In this document: positions 10,650-21,694 of the stretch, one piece after another | Layout: each line of letters starts with the position of its first letter | How positions within the stretch are numbered: position 1 is the first letter of the stretch | Assembly (NCBI GenBank): GCA_030549495.1 | Contig: JAUIRK010000897.1 | Span: forward strand, 513,501 to 577,500 | Direction of reading: 5' to 3' | Length of the DNA stretch: 64,000 nt | Source of the DNA: Nectonema munidae | Taxonomy: Eukaryota > Nematomorpha > Nectonematoida > Nectonematidae | Position numbers and translations under genes: made by a program | Notes under the pieces: generated by a model | What the model saw: only the letters and a program-made list of their open reading frames with translations | Databases searched by the model: none | Told to the model about the DNA's origin: nothing

Positions 10650-11670
10650 TTAAGCGATATTTTAATTTTTAAATTATTTACTATTAATATCTTTTTAACA
10701 GCATAATAAATGTGTATTAAATTATAACATTTATAAAAACTCAATGTGTAAAATTAGAGTTCTAGGTAAATTCCACCGTGATAAGTTGCATTACGGAGAA
10801 TATTACTGTGACTTAGTTGTTTGCAACAACAGCTTGAATGATAGGTTATACACACACCGTGGTGAAATTTTGTGTGTGTGTGCATTTAAACAAATTACGA
10901 AACAATCTAGTTTTAAAGTCGTAAACAATAGTAGCGGAAATACATTCATGGTGTGTGTGTGAAGCATCGTCTCCCCTAATGAGGTATATCAAATCTTACA
11001 TCTAGCCAAATATGAACAGAAAGTTGAACATTTTCTCCCTAGTCATTTGTACATGAAATAGAAACCATCTTAGTATACAGGTTGGAAATGAATCATCGTA
11101 GTATACAGGTTTGACACTCAGTTGTCTCCCGCGTTCAACCGTACAGGTTATGAGATTATTTATATAAATTTTTTTAATGCATACGTTATTGACTTTTAGA
11201 CAGCACATAATTGTTTATCATACATTGAATTATTGATTTTTTTTTCAATTTTTTTTCCCTTTATAATCTTTTTGTAATATTCCGAATATAAAACTAAAAT
11301 GTCTGAAAGAAGCAGTTTTTATACACGGATTCTTCCAATTTTTCTCAAAATTGTTCTGAACAAGAAGATTATCTTTCCAAAAATAATCATGACTCTTCTT
11401 GCAAGTCTTGTTTCAATAATTATGAAAATTTTAGCAATACTTTGGTAAGTTGCTATTCTTAAATAGCAAAATTAAATGGAAATTTAATTGTAATAGTGTT
11501 CTTAGCAGGAAAAAATCAGGAAACATTATCAAACTAAAACCTGGACCAACAGATTATGCTATTTCTAGAATTTCTGATATTTTATCTTTTATGCTTTTTT
11601 CTACTAAAATTTTAAATATTATTATAAAATGTTCAAATTCTAAAGATTTTACAAATTTTAAAAATGAATG
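10650..11670. other. AT-rich interval without a recognisable gene
   Basis: Small open frames at 10744-10962 and 11450-11695 have no recognisable motif; the second may belong to the decayed piggyBac element that follows. A (TG)n-rich patch lies near 10870-10885 and 10950-10962. Confidence 0.35.
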
Positions 11671-11679
11671 GGAAAAATT

Positions 11680-12760
11680 GATGAAAAAGAGTTAAAAGCT
11701 TTGGAGTTTTATTACTAGTAAGAGTTTTTGGTTCTAAAAACGAACCAATAAGGAATCTTTGGCACCCAGAAAATGAAAGGAGTATTTTTGCAGCAATAAT
11801 CTTTAAGATTTGATGATGCTTCTACAAGACATATGAGAAAAGAAACAGACAAGTTTGCACCAATTAGAGATGTTTGGAAAGAATGGAAAGCAATTTCGCA
11901 AGACTAATTTCGCTACAACGGTAGAATCCTTCTCGTCAATATTTGCCAAATAAGCCGGCCAAATATGAAATAAAATTTTCGCTTATTTGTGACAATGAGA
12001 CACACTATGTTTAGAAAATGTTGTCATAACTTTCAAAACAGCCAAACTCAAAAGTTGAAAGAAATGTTTCTGAAAATGTTGTGCTGGATTTGTTTAAAGG
12101 CTTGAAAGGTCATACGTTACTTATGATAACTTTTTTGCGCCATTTGCACTATGTGAAAAACTTCTTTCAAAATACGAAATAACATCGATTTCAACAATTA
12201 AAAAAACAAAATTTCTCTTCCAGTAAATTTTCCTTGTCCTAAAACACGACTACTTTATAGTTCTATTTTTTGTTTCACAGGAAATTTACTATTATTTCTT
12301 ATATACTTTAAAAAAACAAATATTTACTTTTGCAGAGTACTTATCTTTCAAATGTATAAGAATCTGAAAAAAAGCTTCTCGAAATTATTTCAGATTACAG
12401 CAAACAAAGATGGAGTTGATACGTTTGACCAAATGCGTTTTAATTACACTGTAGGAAGAAAAATAAACAGATGGCCAATGGTTTTGTTTGCAAATATTTT
12501 AGATATTTCTGCTTTGGATGGATAACTGTAAACACAAAAGAAGAATATTTTTAGTAGAATTGGGAAAAAGCTTAGCTTCAGTAATGGTTGAAACAAGTAC
12601 AACTTTTCCATGCAATTTCTTATCTCAAAACATCTGCAAATAAAAGGAAACGAGGGAGATGTTATTTGTATTCAAATGATAATAAATTTGACACTGTTTG
12701 TTCAAAATGTACGTAGTTTGTATGCAAGGATGACCATAAAAATGCTAGTTGTAATTATAT
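11680..12760 (+). pseudogene. piggyBac transposase remnant
   Basis: Several frames on the + strand keep piggyBac (DDE_Tnp_1_7) signatures in order: LRFDDASTRHMRKETDKFAPI (11805), YLPNKPAKYEIKFSLICDNE (11940), a F.F.APFALCEKLLSKYEI-like piece (12130), ANKDGVDTFDQMRFNYTV then INRWPMVLFANILDI (12400-12520), and a terminal cysteine-rich finger with CSKC and FVCKDDHKN (about 12690-12760). Frame changes and stops make it inactive. Just downstream, 12905-12921 contains a GGGTCTATTTGGACCC palindrome and GAGGGTTAA at 12944-12952 could be the right end, but the left end was not found. Confidence 0.72.
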
Positions 12761-12964
12761 TTAATATTTTTTTTAATTTCTTGATTTTTTCTCTTTTTTA
12801 AAATATTTTTTTATTTTGTATTATTTAAAAAACAAAATTTAAATTATCTAAATATAAAAAATTGTAATAAATTTTTATTTTGCTAAGTTATATAGAATTG
12901 GGTCTATTTGGACCCGAGGGGCATGTTTGTTAAGTTTTTTTGAGGGTTAAAGTAAATTGCCCAT

Positions 12965-13640
12965 GCTGATATAATTTCTAGGCTCAGATTTGGCCAATAT
13001 TTTGAAAATATGTCTGAATTCCTAAAAATCAGTTTTTTTCGAAAAACTTATTTCTGTCCAGTTTTTCCTCATAATCGTTATTTTTTAGTTATATAGTACA
13101 AGTATAAATTTTTATATATCTTTTCTTATCATTTTTTTCTATATATCCATATCTTTTAATCATGTTAAGCATAAAATATTTTTTGGGAACCTGAAATTAC
13201 ATTGAATTCAAAACGCGTGATTAAAAGAAAAATATAATAGTGACACCCGTAATAAAATCTCTAATGAGCTTGTTTTTATATTGTCAATGTAGTTTAAAAC
13301 TCCTTAGAGGAGCTATATAGTTTTGAAAGAAGTATTTAACTTGTCTACTAGGGATATAACTTTTTGAAATTTTTATCAAATCAAAATGCCTGCTGTTTTA
13401 TTCTATGAAACTTTTCATTTGAATTTAAAAAATATAGTTTTTGTTTTTGTTGAATTTAAAAAATATACGACTTGAAAATTCTCCTTGGTCAAAATTTTCA
13501 TCAATTTCGAAAGAGTATGAAAACCACTTTTTACATTTTTTTTGCTTATTTGAATGATTATATTTTTTTATTTTTGCTTATTTCATTGCAGACACTTCAA
13601 CTCAGTTCAGCTTTATTTTTAAAAATGAATCAAAAGAACA
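12965..13640. other. AT-rich interval
   Basis: No gene or repeat border supported. The frame at 13472-13678 is low-complexity and Phe/Leu-rich, and may be the leading edge of the transposon remnant that follows. Confidence 0.35.
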
Positions 13641-13674
13641 TATTCAAATCAAAAACTTACCAAAGACAAACTGT

Positions 13675-15321
13675 GTGAAGAGAAGACTAAGTTTACCATT
13701 TGTCACAAACAGTTTGTTACTTTTATGCAAAATGCCAACAAAAAATCAAATAGTGGGACGTTATCTTGCATTATATGAATTTCAAAAGACCAGCCAAGCA
13801 AGAATAAAGAGAATTACTGAAGAGTTGAGTCATTTATGGAAATTTCTTAACTTTCCTATCGTGTCACGTCAGTAAATCATTTCCAAAATCAAGCATGTTG
13901 TTGATCTTTATGAAAAGTATAGAAAATGGAAATCTGAGAGTGTTGAAAAGTCGCTGATAAATCTTTTTGATATTACTAAAGCAGATGGAATTTGGTTGTC
14001 TTCTGAAGATAAGGAACTTTACAACACTCAAATCAAAACAACCGGTCGAGTTGGATATAGTACTGGAAAAGATGCTGGTATACTTTCAAAGAAAATTCGT
14101 TCAAAGTAGGCCTAGTACTTCTGGCATTACCCAAATTCCTCCAAGTTTTTAATTAGTTGAAGAAGATGATGATTTCCTTAATTTCGACGACGGAGGAAGC
14201 CATAATGATTTTGAACGGGAAGAAAAAAACTCAAAAAATATCATTCAGCTTCATCTGCTGCGAAACTTGTTAGTGAAGAGTCATCATCAATAAAGAAAGT
14301 AACTTCTGTTTGTAAGTCACTTCCAGAAGATGGTATAGAACTTCTATCACCCACAGAGGTTGGTGTTTGGAAACACATCATTAAGGAAGCAGAACAAAAA
14401 AGGGTTAAGATCAAATCAATTTTACAAAAAGAGTTTTTCTGTCTTCATTTTGATGGGAAAATGATTTGAAGAAAGAGTATCAAGTTGTTTGTCTCCAAAA
14501 CGAACATTGTATTATAAACATGGGAATTCTTTGTTGTAAAAGTGGTTCTTCTAAAGACATATTTGATGAAATTTGAGCCTTAATGGATGAATACAACGCT
14601 TGGAAAAGTATAAAAATGATTTTTTCCGATCAACAGCAGTTAATACGGGTAAAGAAAATGGTGTTGTAGCTAAAATTCAAAAAGCCATGGCAAATAAAGG
14701 TTTGGAGTGTCCACAATTCATTGGTTGCCAGCACCATATTCCTGACCTCGTATTAAGACATATGATGAATTTCTATTTCGGGGCACCACCAAAAGCCCAG
14801 ATCTTCACTACAGTTTCATAACTGAAATCTGCAATAATTACGAGGAATTTGAAAATGAATACAATTATGAGTCAGAAGTATAATTGCACGAAAATTCAGG
14901 ATGGAGAGACGACTTTAATTCTTTGTATCAGCTTTTTCATGCTTTCGATATTTATAAAGAGACATCCAAATGGCCAAAAATACATTTTAGAAAGCTTCCT
15001 GTTCTGCATAGCGCCAGATGGAATTCACGGGCTTCATATGCCTTGTTAGCTCACTTTCTTTTAGCAAAGTGGAGAAGTCGATTAGAAAGTATTTGCCATT
15101 TTATTACAAAAGAGTGGTCTAAGTTTTGGTTTCGTAATCAGCATTATGATGAAAATTCATATAATTGTCTATTTATTGCAGTTAAATCACAGAATTGTCC
15201 GAAAGCATTATCATCATTTTTAAAGTTTTATAAAAAAGAACCTTCAAGAATTAGAATTCCAAGAACAAATATACTTGCTGAGAGAGGAGTTAAAAAAAAT
15301 GCAAGAAATAGTTCAAAATAG
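13675..15321 (+). pseudogene. uncharacterised DDE-like transposase family, decayed copy 1
   Basis: Broken + strand frames. The N-terminal part reads KNQIVGRYLALYEFQKTSQA, RIKRITEELSHLW, FPIVSRQ (13735-13870). In the middle are FLHFDGK (about 14440) and VVCLQNEHCIINMGILCC (14485-14540). The later part reads GLECPQFIGCQHHIPDLVLR (14700-14760) and LHSARWNSRASYALLAHFLL with a tail PRTNILAERGVKKNARN (14884-15321). 'H.DGK...' followed by 'l.C.HHi.elvl' is shared with an animal family of transposase-like proteins with an RNase H-like fold that I recall without a firm name; hAT-like is possible. The first part recurs at 31570-32050. At least five breaks; not functional. Confidence 0.5.
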
Positions 15322-15329
15322 CCGCACAA

Positions 15330-16090
15330 ACAAGTATTTGAGCTGCAAGTTTGTGTTTACCAATCATCTGTGATCGTAAACATGATATATTTCTGGAATT
15401 TGACATTATTATTTTTTTGAAAAATAAACTTTTCTTAATAATTTTCGAAATTTAATTGATAAAATGAACAAATTCAAAATTTTATCAACATAATTTCATC
15501 AAAATTATCTATCAATCACTTAAAAACTATATAGTAGTTAATAGTCTTATTTAATGTATATATATATTAAACTTTGATCGAGCCGCGCGAGGTTTTATAA
15601 GTTAATCCATGTAAAATGGATTGTTTCGGTTTATTTCAATATTATTGATCAAAAAATTACCCAGTGTTTCAAAGTTGAAAAAAGTTATATGCCTATTGTC
15701 AACACTCTATACAGATCTACCGTTTTCAAATGAACTACAGTGATGTAATCATCTAACATTGAGCGTTACAAAAAAGATACAAATAGTTAGAGTTACCATA
15801 ATTATAACAGAATTTGATATTTTTTTATACTTGCCGTACACAACAAAATATCACTATTGTGACTTGTTTAGTACATGTCAATATTATTACCGTGAATCTA
15901 TCTGTTTTTTTAGCAATTATATAAAGATATGTGTAGTATAATGTAGCATAACTTGAATATTTTTGATCTGAATCTAGCTCTATATTTATTATATATATGA
16001 TTACTGTTTTAAATAAACTATGTGGCAAACATATTTTTGTCCATCTGAATTTCATACCGAGGTTGAGAACCATGTTTTAGAGATTAAGCT
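15330..16090. other. AT-rich interval upstream of a MITE
   Basis: No recognisable gene. The frames at 15759-16073 on both strands are short and low-complexity. Confidence 0.35.
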
Positions 16091-16096
16091 GTTTAA

Positions 16097-16226
16097 CCGG
16101 TTATCGACCACAGTCGACATATGTCGACTTTACAAAAATGTGAATCGTCTGCGTTTATTAATGCTTTTTAATACAAATCTTCTGCTTTATACTAGATATC
16201 GTCTGATTATTCTGGCCGTTAACGGG
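16097..16226. mobile_element. TTAA-flanked MITE, copy 2
   Basis: Flanked by TTAA at 16093-16096 and 16227-16230. The ends CCGGTTATCGACCA and TGGCCGTTAACGGG are imperfect inverted repeats related to those of copy 1. The interior contains GTCGACATATGTCGAC (palindrome), CGTCTGCGTT and GATTATTCTGG, shared with the copy at 57999-58101. It lies about 110 bp upstream of the NEMF start codon, so it may sit in that gene's promoter or 5' intron. Confidence 0.72.
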
Positions 16227-16309
16227 TTAATGTAGTTCGTAATTACACAATATATAAAATAGAGCACGCTTACAACTTAATTGCATTGAATGCATAAATA
16301 TATCTCTGC

Positions 16310-16334
16310 TTTTTATTTATTTATTTCTTTTTAG
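16310..16334 (+). promoter_or_regulatory. likely 3' splice site in the NEMF 5' UTR
   Basis: A pyrimidine-rich run of TTTA/TTTC units ends in TTTTTAG at 16334, eight bases before the NEMF ATG. This looks like an acceptor for a 5' UTR intron whose first exon lies upstream and cannot be located by eye. If real, the gene is not a processed retrocopy. Confidence 0.45.
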
Positions 16335-16341
16335 AACTGTT

Positions 16342-19245
16342 ATGAAAATTAGATTTGATTCCTTAGATGTGGCAACAAGCGTAGCTGAACTCCTTGAACG
16401 GCTTTCTGGATTTAGACTAATTAACGTTCATGATGTTGATCCGAAAACATTTTTTCTCAAGTTTTCAAAAGCCGAAGCTAAGTTTAATGTTGTAATAGAA
16501 TCTGGTATTCGTATACACACAACAACGTATGAATACCCAAAGAAAAGTTTTCCAACAAGTTTTGTCATGAAACTGCGAAAACATTTGCGTCAAAAGAAAG
16601 TTGCACATATTTACAAAATGAAATCGGATAGAGTCATTGTTTTTAAGTTTGGGTTTGATGAAGAATTTACGTATTATTTGATTTTGGAGTTTTTTGGAAA
16701 AGGAAATATCATTTTGACAGACAACAACTTCAGTGTGCTCTCAGCGTTAAGGTCACAACAGATTAAGAATGAAGAAATTTATGAAGGGGCTAAAATCGAC
16801 ACTTTGTCAGATCCAAATTTAACTTTTTTTAGTGGTGTAGATGGCATTAGTAGAGTTAATGAACTTCTGCAAAAAGGTGCAAATGATAAGGAAGGAGCAT
16901 TATCTTTGAAAAGATTTTTGAATTTACATTTGGATTTCGGCATCGATTTAATATCGCATGTTTTAAGTGTGAATAAAATTTCTTCAAATTTGAAACTCGA
17001 CTCATCCATCCTTCAAGATGAATCTTTTTTACTGTTATTACTCCAAGCTTTACAGCTAGGGGAATCAATTATTAAAGAAAATATGACAAAAGTAGTGCCT
17101 GGGTACCTTTTATTCACTTCGTTAGAATCTAAAAGTAAAGATGATCATGTAGATAACGGAAAGTCGCTCGTTATTCAGTATCACGGGTTTTTTTCTTACC
17201 AATTTTTCCAAAATGCTGGTGGAAGTTTGAAGGTTTTTGATACTTTCATGCAAAGTGTTGATGAATTTTTTTCAAACTTAGAAAGTCAAAAGCTAGATGC
17301 CAAAGTGATCCAACAAGAAACAGTTGCCTTGAAAAAATTGTCCAAAATCAGTGAAGATCATGAAACTCGTATTAATAATTTACATCAAAGTCAAGAAAGG
17401 CACATACTCTTAGCAAATTGCATTCAATATCACGCAGATTTGGTTGATAAAGCTCGCAAAACGATCTTATCCATGATTGCAGCTAAACTCTCATGGAAAG
17501 AAATTGAGAAGTTCATTGAAGAAGCAAAGGATGATGAGAATTATATCGCCGTGCACATTAAAGAGCTGCAATTGCATAAAAATCAAATGATTATGCTACT
17601 TCCTTGTCCTATTGATGACGAGAATGACAAAACGGATGATGATGATGATGATGATTTAAGGCAAAATGAAAAAATGGTAGATTTAGTGATAGATTTGAAT
17701 TTAAGCGCATTTGCTAACAGTCGCAAGTACTTTACCTTGAAAAAGTGTGAAAGTGAGAAGGAAATGAAGACCATTGGTTCTTCTGCCTTAGCGATCAAAA
17801 ATGCTGAAAAAAAGACGAAAGCTCTATTAAAGGAAGTGGAAACAATGGGCAGGATAGCTAAGGCGAGACGAGTTGCTTGGTTTGAAAAGTTTTTCTGGTT
17901 TTTATCAAGTGAAGGTTTTATGTGTGTTGCCGGTCGCGATCAACAAGAAAATGAGATTTTGGTTAAGCGGCATTTAAAGCACGGCGATTTATACGTTCAT
18001 GCAGATATACACGGCGCCTCTAGCGTTATCATTAAGAATAAGTCCTCGAATATTATCCAACAGCGTTCTTCTGATCAGGATCCAGTTTTTCAGTTGCCAT
18101 CCCCTAAAACTTTGACAGAAGCAGGCATTATGGCTGTTGCTTATAGCTCGGCATGGGAAAGTAAGCTTAGCATTGCTTCTTGGTGGGTCCATGCTTTTCA
18201 AGTATCAAAATCTGCACCATCTGGTGAATACCTTTCTACGGGTAGTTTTGTTATTCGAGGCAAGAAAAATTTCTTACCAATAACTCCTCCTATTCTGGGC
18301 TTTGGCGTTTTATTTAAAATTAGTGAAGATTCTCTTGATAGTAATCCACGAAATGGTATTTGTGAGGAAGAAGCAGAGCTAGAAGAGAGCAAAGCTGAAA
18401 TTTTAGGAAATGGTAAAATTGAAAAGAATGAAGAAGTTGCTATTGAATTCGAAGATGATAAAACATATGTAGATATTTCTGACACCCTAATTTCACAGAA
18501 AATGTCAGGGGATAATGATGATTTTGAAGTAACACATGTCTTAGCCCCGACAATACCGATTAAGTTTAAAAATTCTAAAAAGCATGTGGCAAGTAAAAGT
18601 AAAGAAAAGAAAAAAAACGAAAATTTCCAAAATAAAACTATAGTAGAAGAAAGTGGTGACGTTAAACGTGGTCAAAAATTCACAATGAAAAAGATGGAAA
18701 AAAATTACAGGCATCAAGATGAAGAAGAAAGAAAATTGAGATTGCTCTTACTGGGAAAAACTGAAAAAGATATACGCAAAATTACTACACATTTCAAAAT
18801 CCCTTCAGAAAACACGTTGAGTGAAGAAGTTATGGACTCTTGTGTCAATGATGCAAAACAGGTTGAAGAAATACCTAAACAAAAAAAAAATGAAAAAGTT
18901 CAACAAGAAATTAATCTAGATGATGATGAAATTGTATCTCAACAGGAAGAAAATTATAAATTATACACGGGTGCACCGCATTCCGATGACCTCATAACAG
19001 CTGCTTTGCCAGTTTGTGGTCCTTACTCAATTTTCACAAAGTTTAAATTTAAAGTAAAATTAGTGCATGGAACAACAAAGCGAGGAAAAGCTGCTAACTC
19101 AGCCATTGATTTTTTCCTCAAAAACAAAACAGTTTCATTACAAGAGAAAAGTGCTATCAAACAAATCAAGTCAAATGATCTGTCTCGGAATTTACCCACA
19201 CATACTAAAGTAATCACAACATCTAATTTAAAAAATAAAAAGTAG
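16342..19245 (+). CDS. NEMF: NEMF / Caliban / Rqc2 homologue
   Basis: 967-residue protein in one exon. NEMF/Rqc2 binds stalled, nascent-chain-bearing 60S ribosomes, helps recruit the ligase Listerin and directs C-terminal tailing of the stalled chain in the cytosol. The NFACT-N domain starts at residue 1 (MKIRFDSLDVATSVAELLE) and keeps Asp9 and the Asp96-Arg97 pair (KSDRVIVFKFG) that match residues important for tailing in yeast Rqc2. A coiled region spans about 330-420, followed by an acidic Asp run at 432-439. NFACT-R is at about 513-640 (LVKRHLKHGDLYVHADIHGA, GSFVIRGKKNFLP), then a Lys/Glu-rich linker. NFACT-C is at about 881-935 (GPYSIFTKFKFKVKL, GTTKRGKAANSAIDFFLK). Length is close to the usual 1,000-1,100. 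The ATG fits the conserved N-terminus. The whole frame is intact. Confidence 0.95.
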   Translation: MKIRFDSLDVATSVAELLERLSGFRLINVHDVDPKTFFLKFSKAEAKFNVVIESGIRIHTTTYEYPKKSFPTSFVMKLRKHLRQKKVAHIYKMKSDRVIVFKFGFDEEFTYYLILEFFGKGNIILTDNNFSVLSALRSQQIKNEEIYEGAKIDTLSDPNLTFFSGVDGISRVNELLQKGANDKEGALSLKRFLNLHLDFGIDLISHVLSVNKISSNLKLDSSILQDESFLLLLLQALQLGESIIKENMTKVVPGYLLFTSLESKSKDDHVDNGKSLVIQYHGFFSYQFFQNAGGSLKVFDTFMQSVDEFFSNLESQKLDAKVIQQETVALKKLSKISEDHETRINNLHQSQERHILLANCIQYHADLVDKARKTILSMIAAKLSWKEIEKFIEEAKDDENYIAVHIKELQLHKNQMIMLLPCPIDDENDKTDDDDDDDLRQNEKMVDLVIDLNLSAFANSRKYFTLKKCESEKEMKTIGSSALAIKNAEKKTKALLKEVETMGRIAKARRVAWFEKFFWFLSSEGFMCVAGRDQQENEILVKRHLKHGDLYVHADIHGASSVIIKNKSSNIIQQRSSDQDPVFQLPSPKTLTEAGIMAVAYSSAWESKLSIASWWVHAFQVSKSAPSGEYLSTGSFVIRGKKNFLPITPPILGFGVLFKISEDSLDSNPRNGICEEEAELEESKAEILGNGKIEKNEEVAIEFEDDKTYVDISDTLISQKMSGDNDDFEVTHVLAPTIPIKFKNSKKHVASKSKEKKKNENFQNKTIVEESGDVKRGQKFTMKKMEKNYRHQDEEERKLRLLLLGKTEKDIRKITTHFKIPSENTLSEEVMDSCVNDAKQVEEIPKQKKNEKVQQEINLDDDEIVSQQEENYKLYTGAPHSDDLITAALPVCGPYSIFTKFKFKVKLVHGTTKRGKAANSAIDFFLKNKTVSLQEKSAIKQIKSNDLSRNLPTHTKVITTSNLKNKK

Positions 19246-19337
19246 AATCCATTGTTATCATCTTTTGAAAAGTATTATGAAAATAAAAGTAAAATCCATT
19301 TTTATCATCTTTTAAAAAGTATTATCAAAATAAAAGT
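19242..19337 (+). repeat. tandem duplication containing the NEMF polyadenylation signal
   Basis: Two ~47-bp units follow the stop: each runs AATCCAtTTTATCATCTTTT-AAAAGTATTAT-AAAATAAAAGT with few differences. Each unit carries an AATAAA (19282-19287 and about 19329-19334), so the duplication gives NEMF two candidate poly(A) signals. Confidence 0.7.
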
Positions 19338-19344
19338 CATTATG

Positions 19345-19808
19345 TTCACTATTTTTATTTTTCTTATTTTCATTTTTCTCTGAAACATAGTCTGCTCCTC
19401 TTTTTTTTATCATCTAAAAGGATTCTAAAGGAAGAAAGAGGACTCGCATCAGTTATCAGGGATTTTAAAATAGAAGTGGGACGAGCTTGAAAATGTACAA
19501 CATTGCATTTGGTAAACCACCTTTGTAAACCGTTTTAAGAATTTTGTCTTAGCCAAAGTAAGCCATCTCTACTTTGCAAATACGTATCAATATCCTCTTC
19601 ATCTTCAGTTTCTTCTGAGTTTCTCATACAAAGATTCATATTCGGAAAGAATGTCACTATCAAAATTTTCCAATCTGATGAGTCTAAGGAAATGTCTCTA
19701 AGGTTTGCAACCAACCTTACAATACTAGAAAAATTCGTTAAAATGTCTATATTTATTCTCATCTCCGCTACTAAAATATTATTTGGGGTTCCTTCAATAA
19801 ATGTCTTA
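19345..19808. other. interval between NEMF and the piggyBac element
   Basis: A 75-residue frame on the - strand (19535-19762) with an acidic patch, SEETEDEEDIDTYLQSRDG, has no family I recognise and no support as a gene. Nothing else seen. Confidence 0.3.
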
Positions 19809-19828
19809 TTGACCCATTATCTCCCAGT

Positions 19829-19844
19829 GATCTCATATGAGATC
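19829..19844. repeat. 16-bp palindrome, left subterminal
   Basis: GATCTCATATGAGATC, perfect palindrome 16 bp inside the left end of the piggyBac element. Identical at 20160-20175 and GATCTCATAAGAGATC at 21826-21841. It could be a transposase-binding site; that is inference. Confidence 0.8.
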
Positions 19845-20457
19845 GGTTAGTTTAAGATTGGTTTACAGTGTTGCTGTTAAACCCATCATTTCATTGATTT
19901 TATGTAATTTTTAGGGTTGTAATATATATTGATCCTTCTTTTTTTTTAGAATTTTTGTGTTTCTATAAGAGTTAAAAATTTGTGTTAAAGTCGGAAAAAG
20001 TGATTTTTTTTTTAAAAAAACTTTTTTACGCGAGACTGAAGATATTAGTTGATATAAAATTGTAACGATTGCTTTATTATTTGAATAACACAAACTAATA
20101 TTGCATTTGTTAAAAACTATATGTACAACATTTAAGTAAATAGATGACAATTGAATATTGATCTCATATGAGATCAATGGGGGAATATGTTGTCAATTGT
20201 GTTAATGTAAGTAAGTATAAAAATTTTCATTCAAAGCTTGTCAAATGGTTCCTGATATATTGTGTTCAAGAGTGTGTGAAGACAATTTTGCTCAGATGTA
20301 CTTTTCTTTCAGTAGAAGATGTGACAAATGGACATACTTTGATTGAATGATCTAACACACGCGTTGATAAAATCATTTGCTTTTACAGTTATTTGTTTTT
20401 ACGTTTTGAAATTGATAGTTTTTACCTTCTTCTAATAACTTAAGTATATTTTCACAA

Positions 20458-21694
20458 TGTCCAAAAGATGTGAAAGATTTTTTTCATTTCAAGAAATAGA
20501 AGAATTGATATCATTTTGTGATAAAGAAAATGTTGAGTCTGCAGACCTTGCTGTGATTCCACCTGATACAGATGATCTTACTGAAAAGAGGATAAGATGA
20601 TTATACTAAAGATTTTGAGATTGTCGATGTTGCAGGAACTCTTGAATTGCATGCTGTTGAAGATGTTAATTTGGACACAAACGAAGATTGTTTTATAAAG
20701 TCAGTAGAAACAAAAAGCAGCCTTGATCTCCAAGTAAAAAAGAAATTTCAAGCAAGGAAGAAAATAAAGCTTTGTAATTCTGTCCCAAGATGGGAACACA
20801 ACAAAGCTAAATACACAAAAGTTCACGAAAGAAGTAGAGCATACGATGACAATATGAAGAAGAAATAACAATTTATATGTTCCTCTCAAGTGGAAATTTT
20901 TGAAGAAATATTTTCTAGAAAAATGTTTGAACTCATCATCGAAGAAACTAATCGGTTTGCTACTGCATATAAAAAGATGCCTGACACACTTATAACTTTA
21001 TAAGATCTAAAATTGTTTCTTGGAGTGTTACTCTTTTCTGGCTATCACAAGTTACCATCGGAAACAAACTACTGGTCGAATGATGAGGATTTAGGAATAA
21101 AACAACAAACACGATACAGGTTTTAAAATAAGGAAGTTGATTGCAACTGCACAAGAGTCATTCATGAAGTTTGGTATTTTTGAAAAAAATCTAAGTGTTG
21201 ATGAGATGATAGTAAAGTATTTCGGGCATAATAGTTTGAAACAATTCATCCGCGGAAAGCCAATAAGATTTGGTTATAAACTTTGGGCGAGGTGTGGCTT
21301 TTCTGTCTATTGTTACAACTTTGATTTTTATTGTGGAAAAAGTTTTTCAAACGATGAACACGACGATTTATTACTTGGAACAAAAGTGGTGCTAAATATG
21401 CTGAATGTTGTGAAGCAACCTCAATCCCATTGTGTCTTTTTTGATAATTTGTTTACTGGATGTGAATTACTTGTTTATCTTCGAAACAGTGGTTTTCAAG
21501 CAACTGGAACACTGCGAGAAAACACTCTTTTTGTTAAATGGGTTGACAATACCTGTGTAACCATTGGAACTAATTATGATACAGTAGAACATTTTCTCTT
21601 CTTCAGAACATATTATTATGAAGAGAAGCGAACAACGAAGATGACAGAACAAGCCATGCACTGTCAGGCCAAGGACTTACTGTTCAAGCTGTAG
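20458..21694 (+). pseudogene. piggyBac transposase, broken
   Basis: Starts MSKRCERFFSFQEIEELISF at 20458. The frame breaks near 20600 and resumes at 20647 (acidic N-terminal part, then VPRWEHNKAKYTKVH). A LKLFLGVLLFSGYHKLPSET-like piece follows near 21005-21065. The best part, at 21137-21694 (185 residues), has NLSVDEMIVKYFGHNSLKQF, IRGKPIRFGYKLWARCG, a YCGKSF turn and HCVFFDNLFTGCELLVYL, matching the central DDE domain of piggyBac transposases. The C-terminal third, including the final cysteine-rich finger, is missing. It is a transposon gene, not a domesticated host gene, because several frame breaks separate the parts. Confidence 0.8.

Noticed and set aside
10744-10962. 72-residue + strand frame
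   Set aside because: No family resemblance, ends in (TG)n sequence, and no neighbouring exon found.
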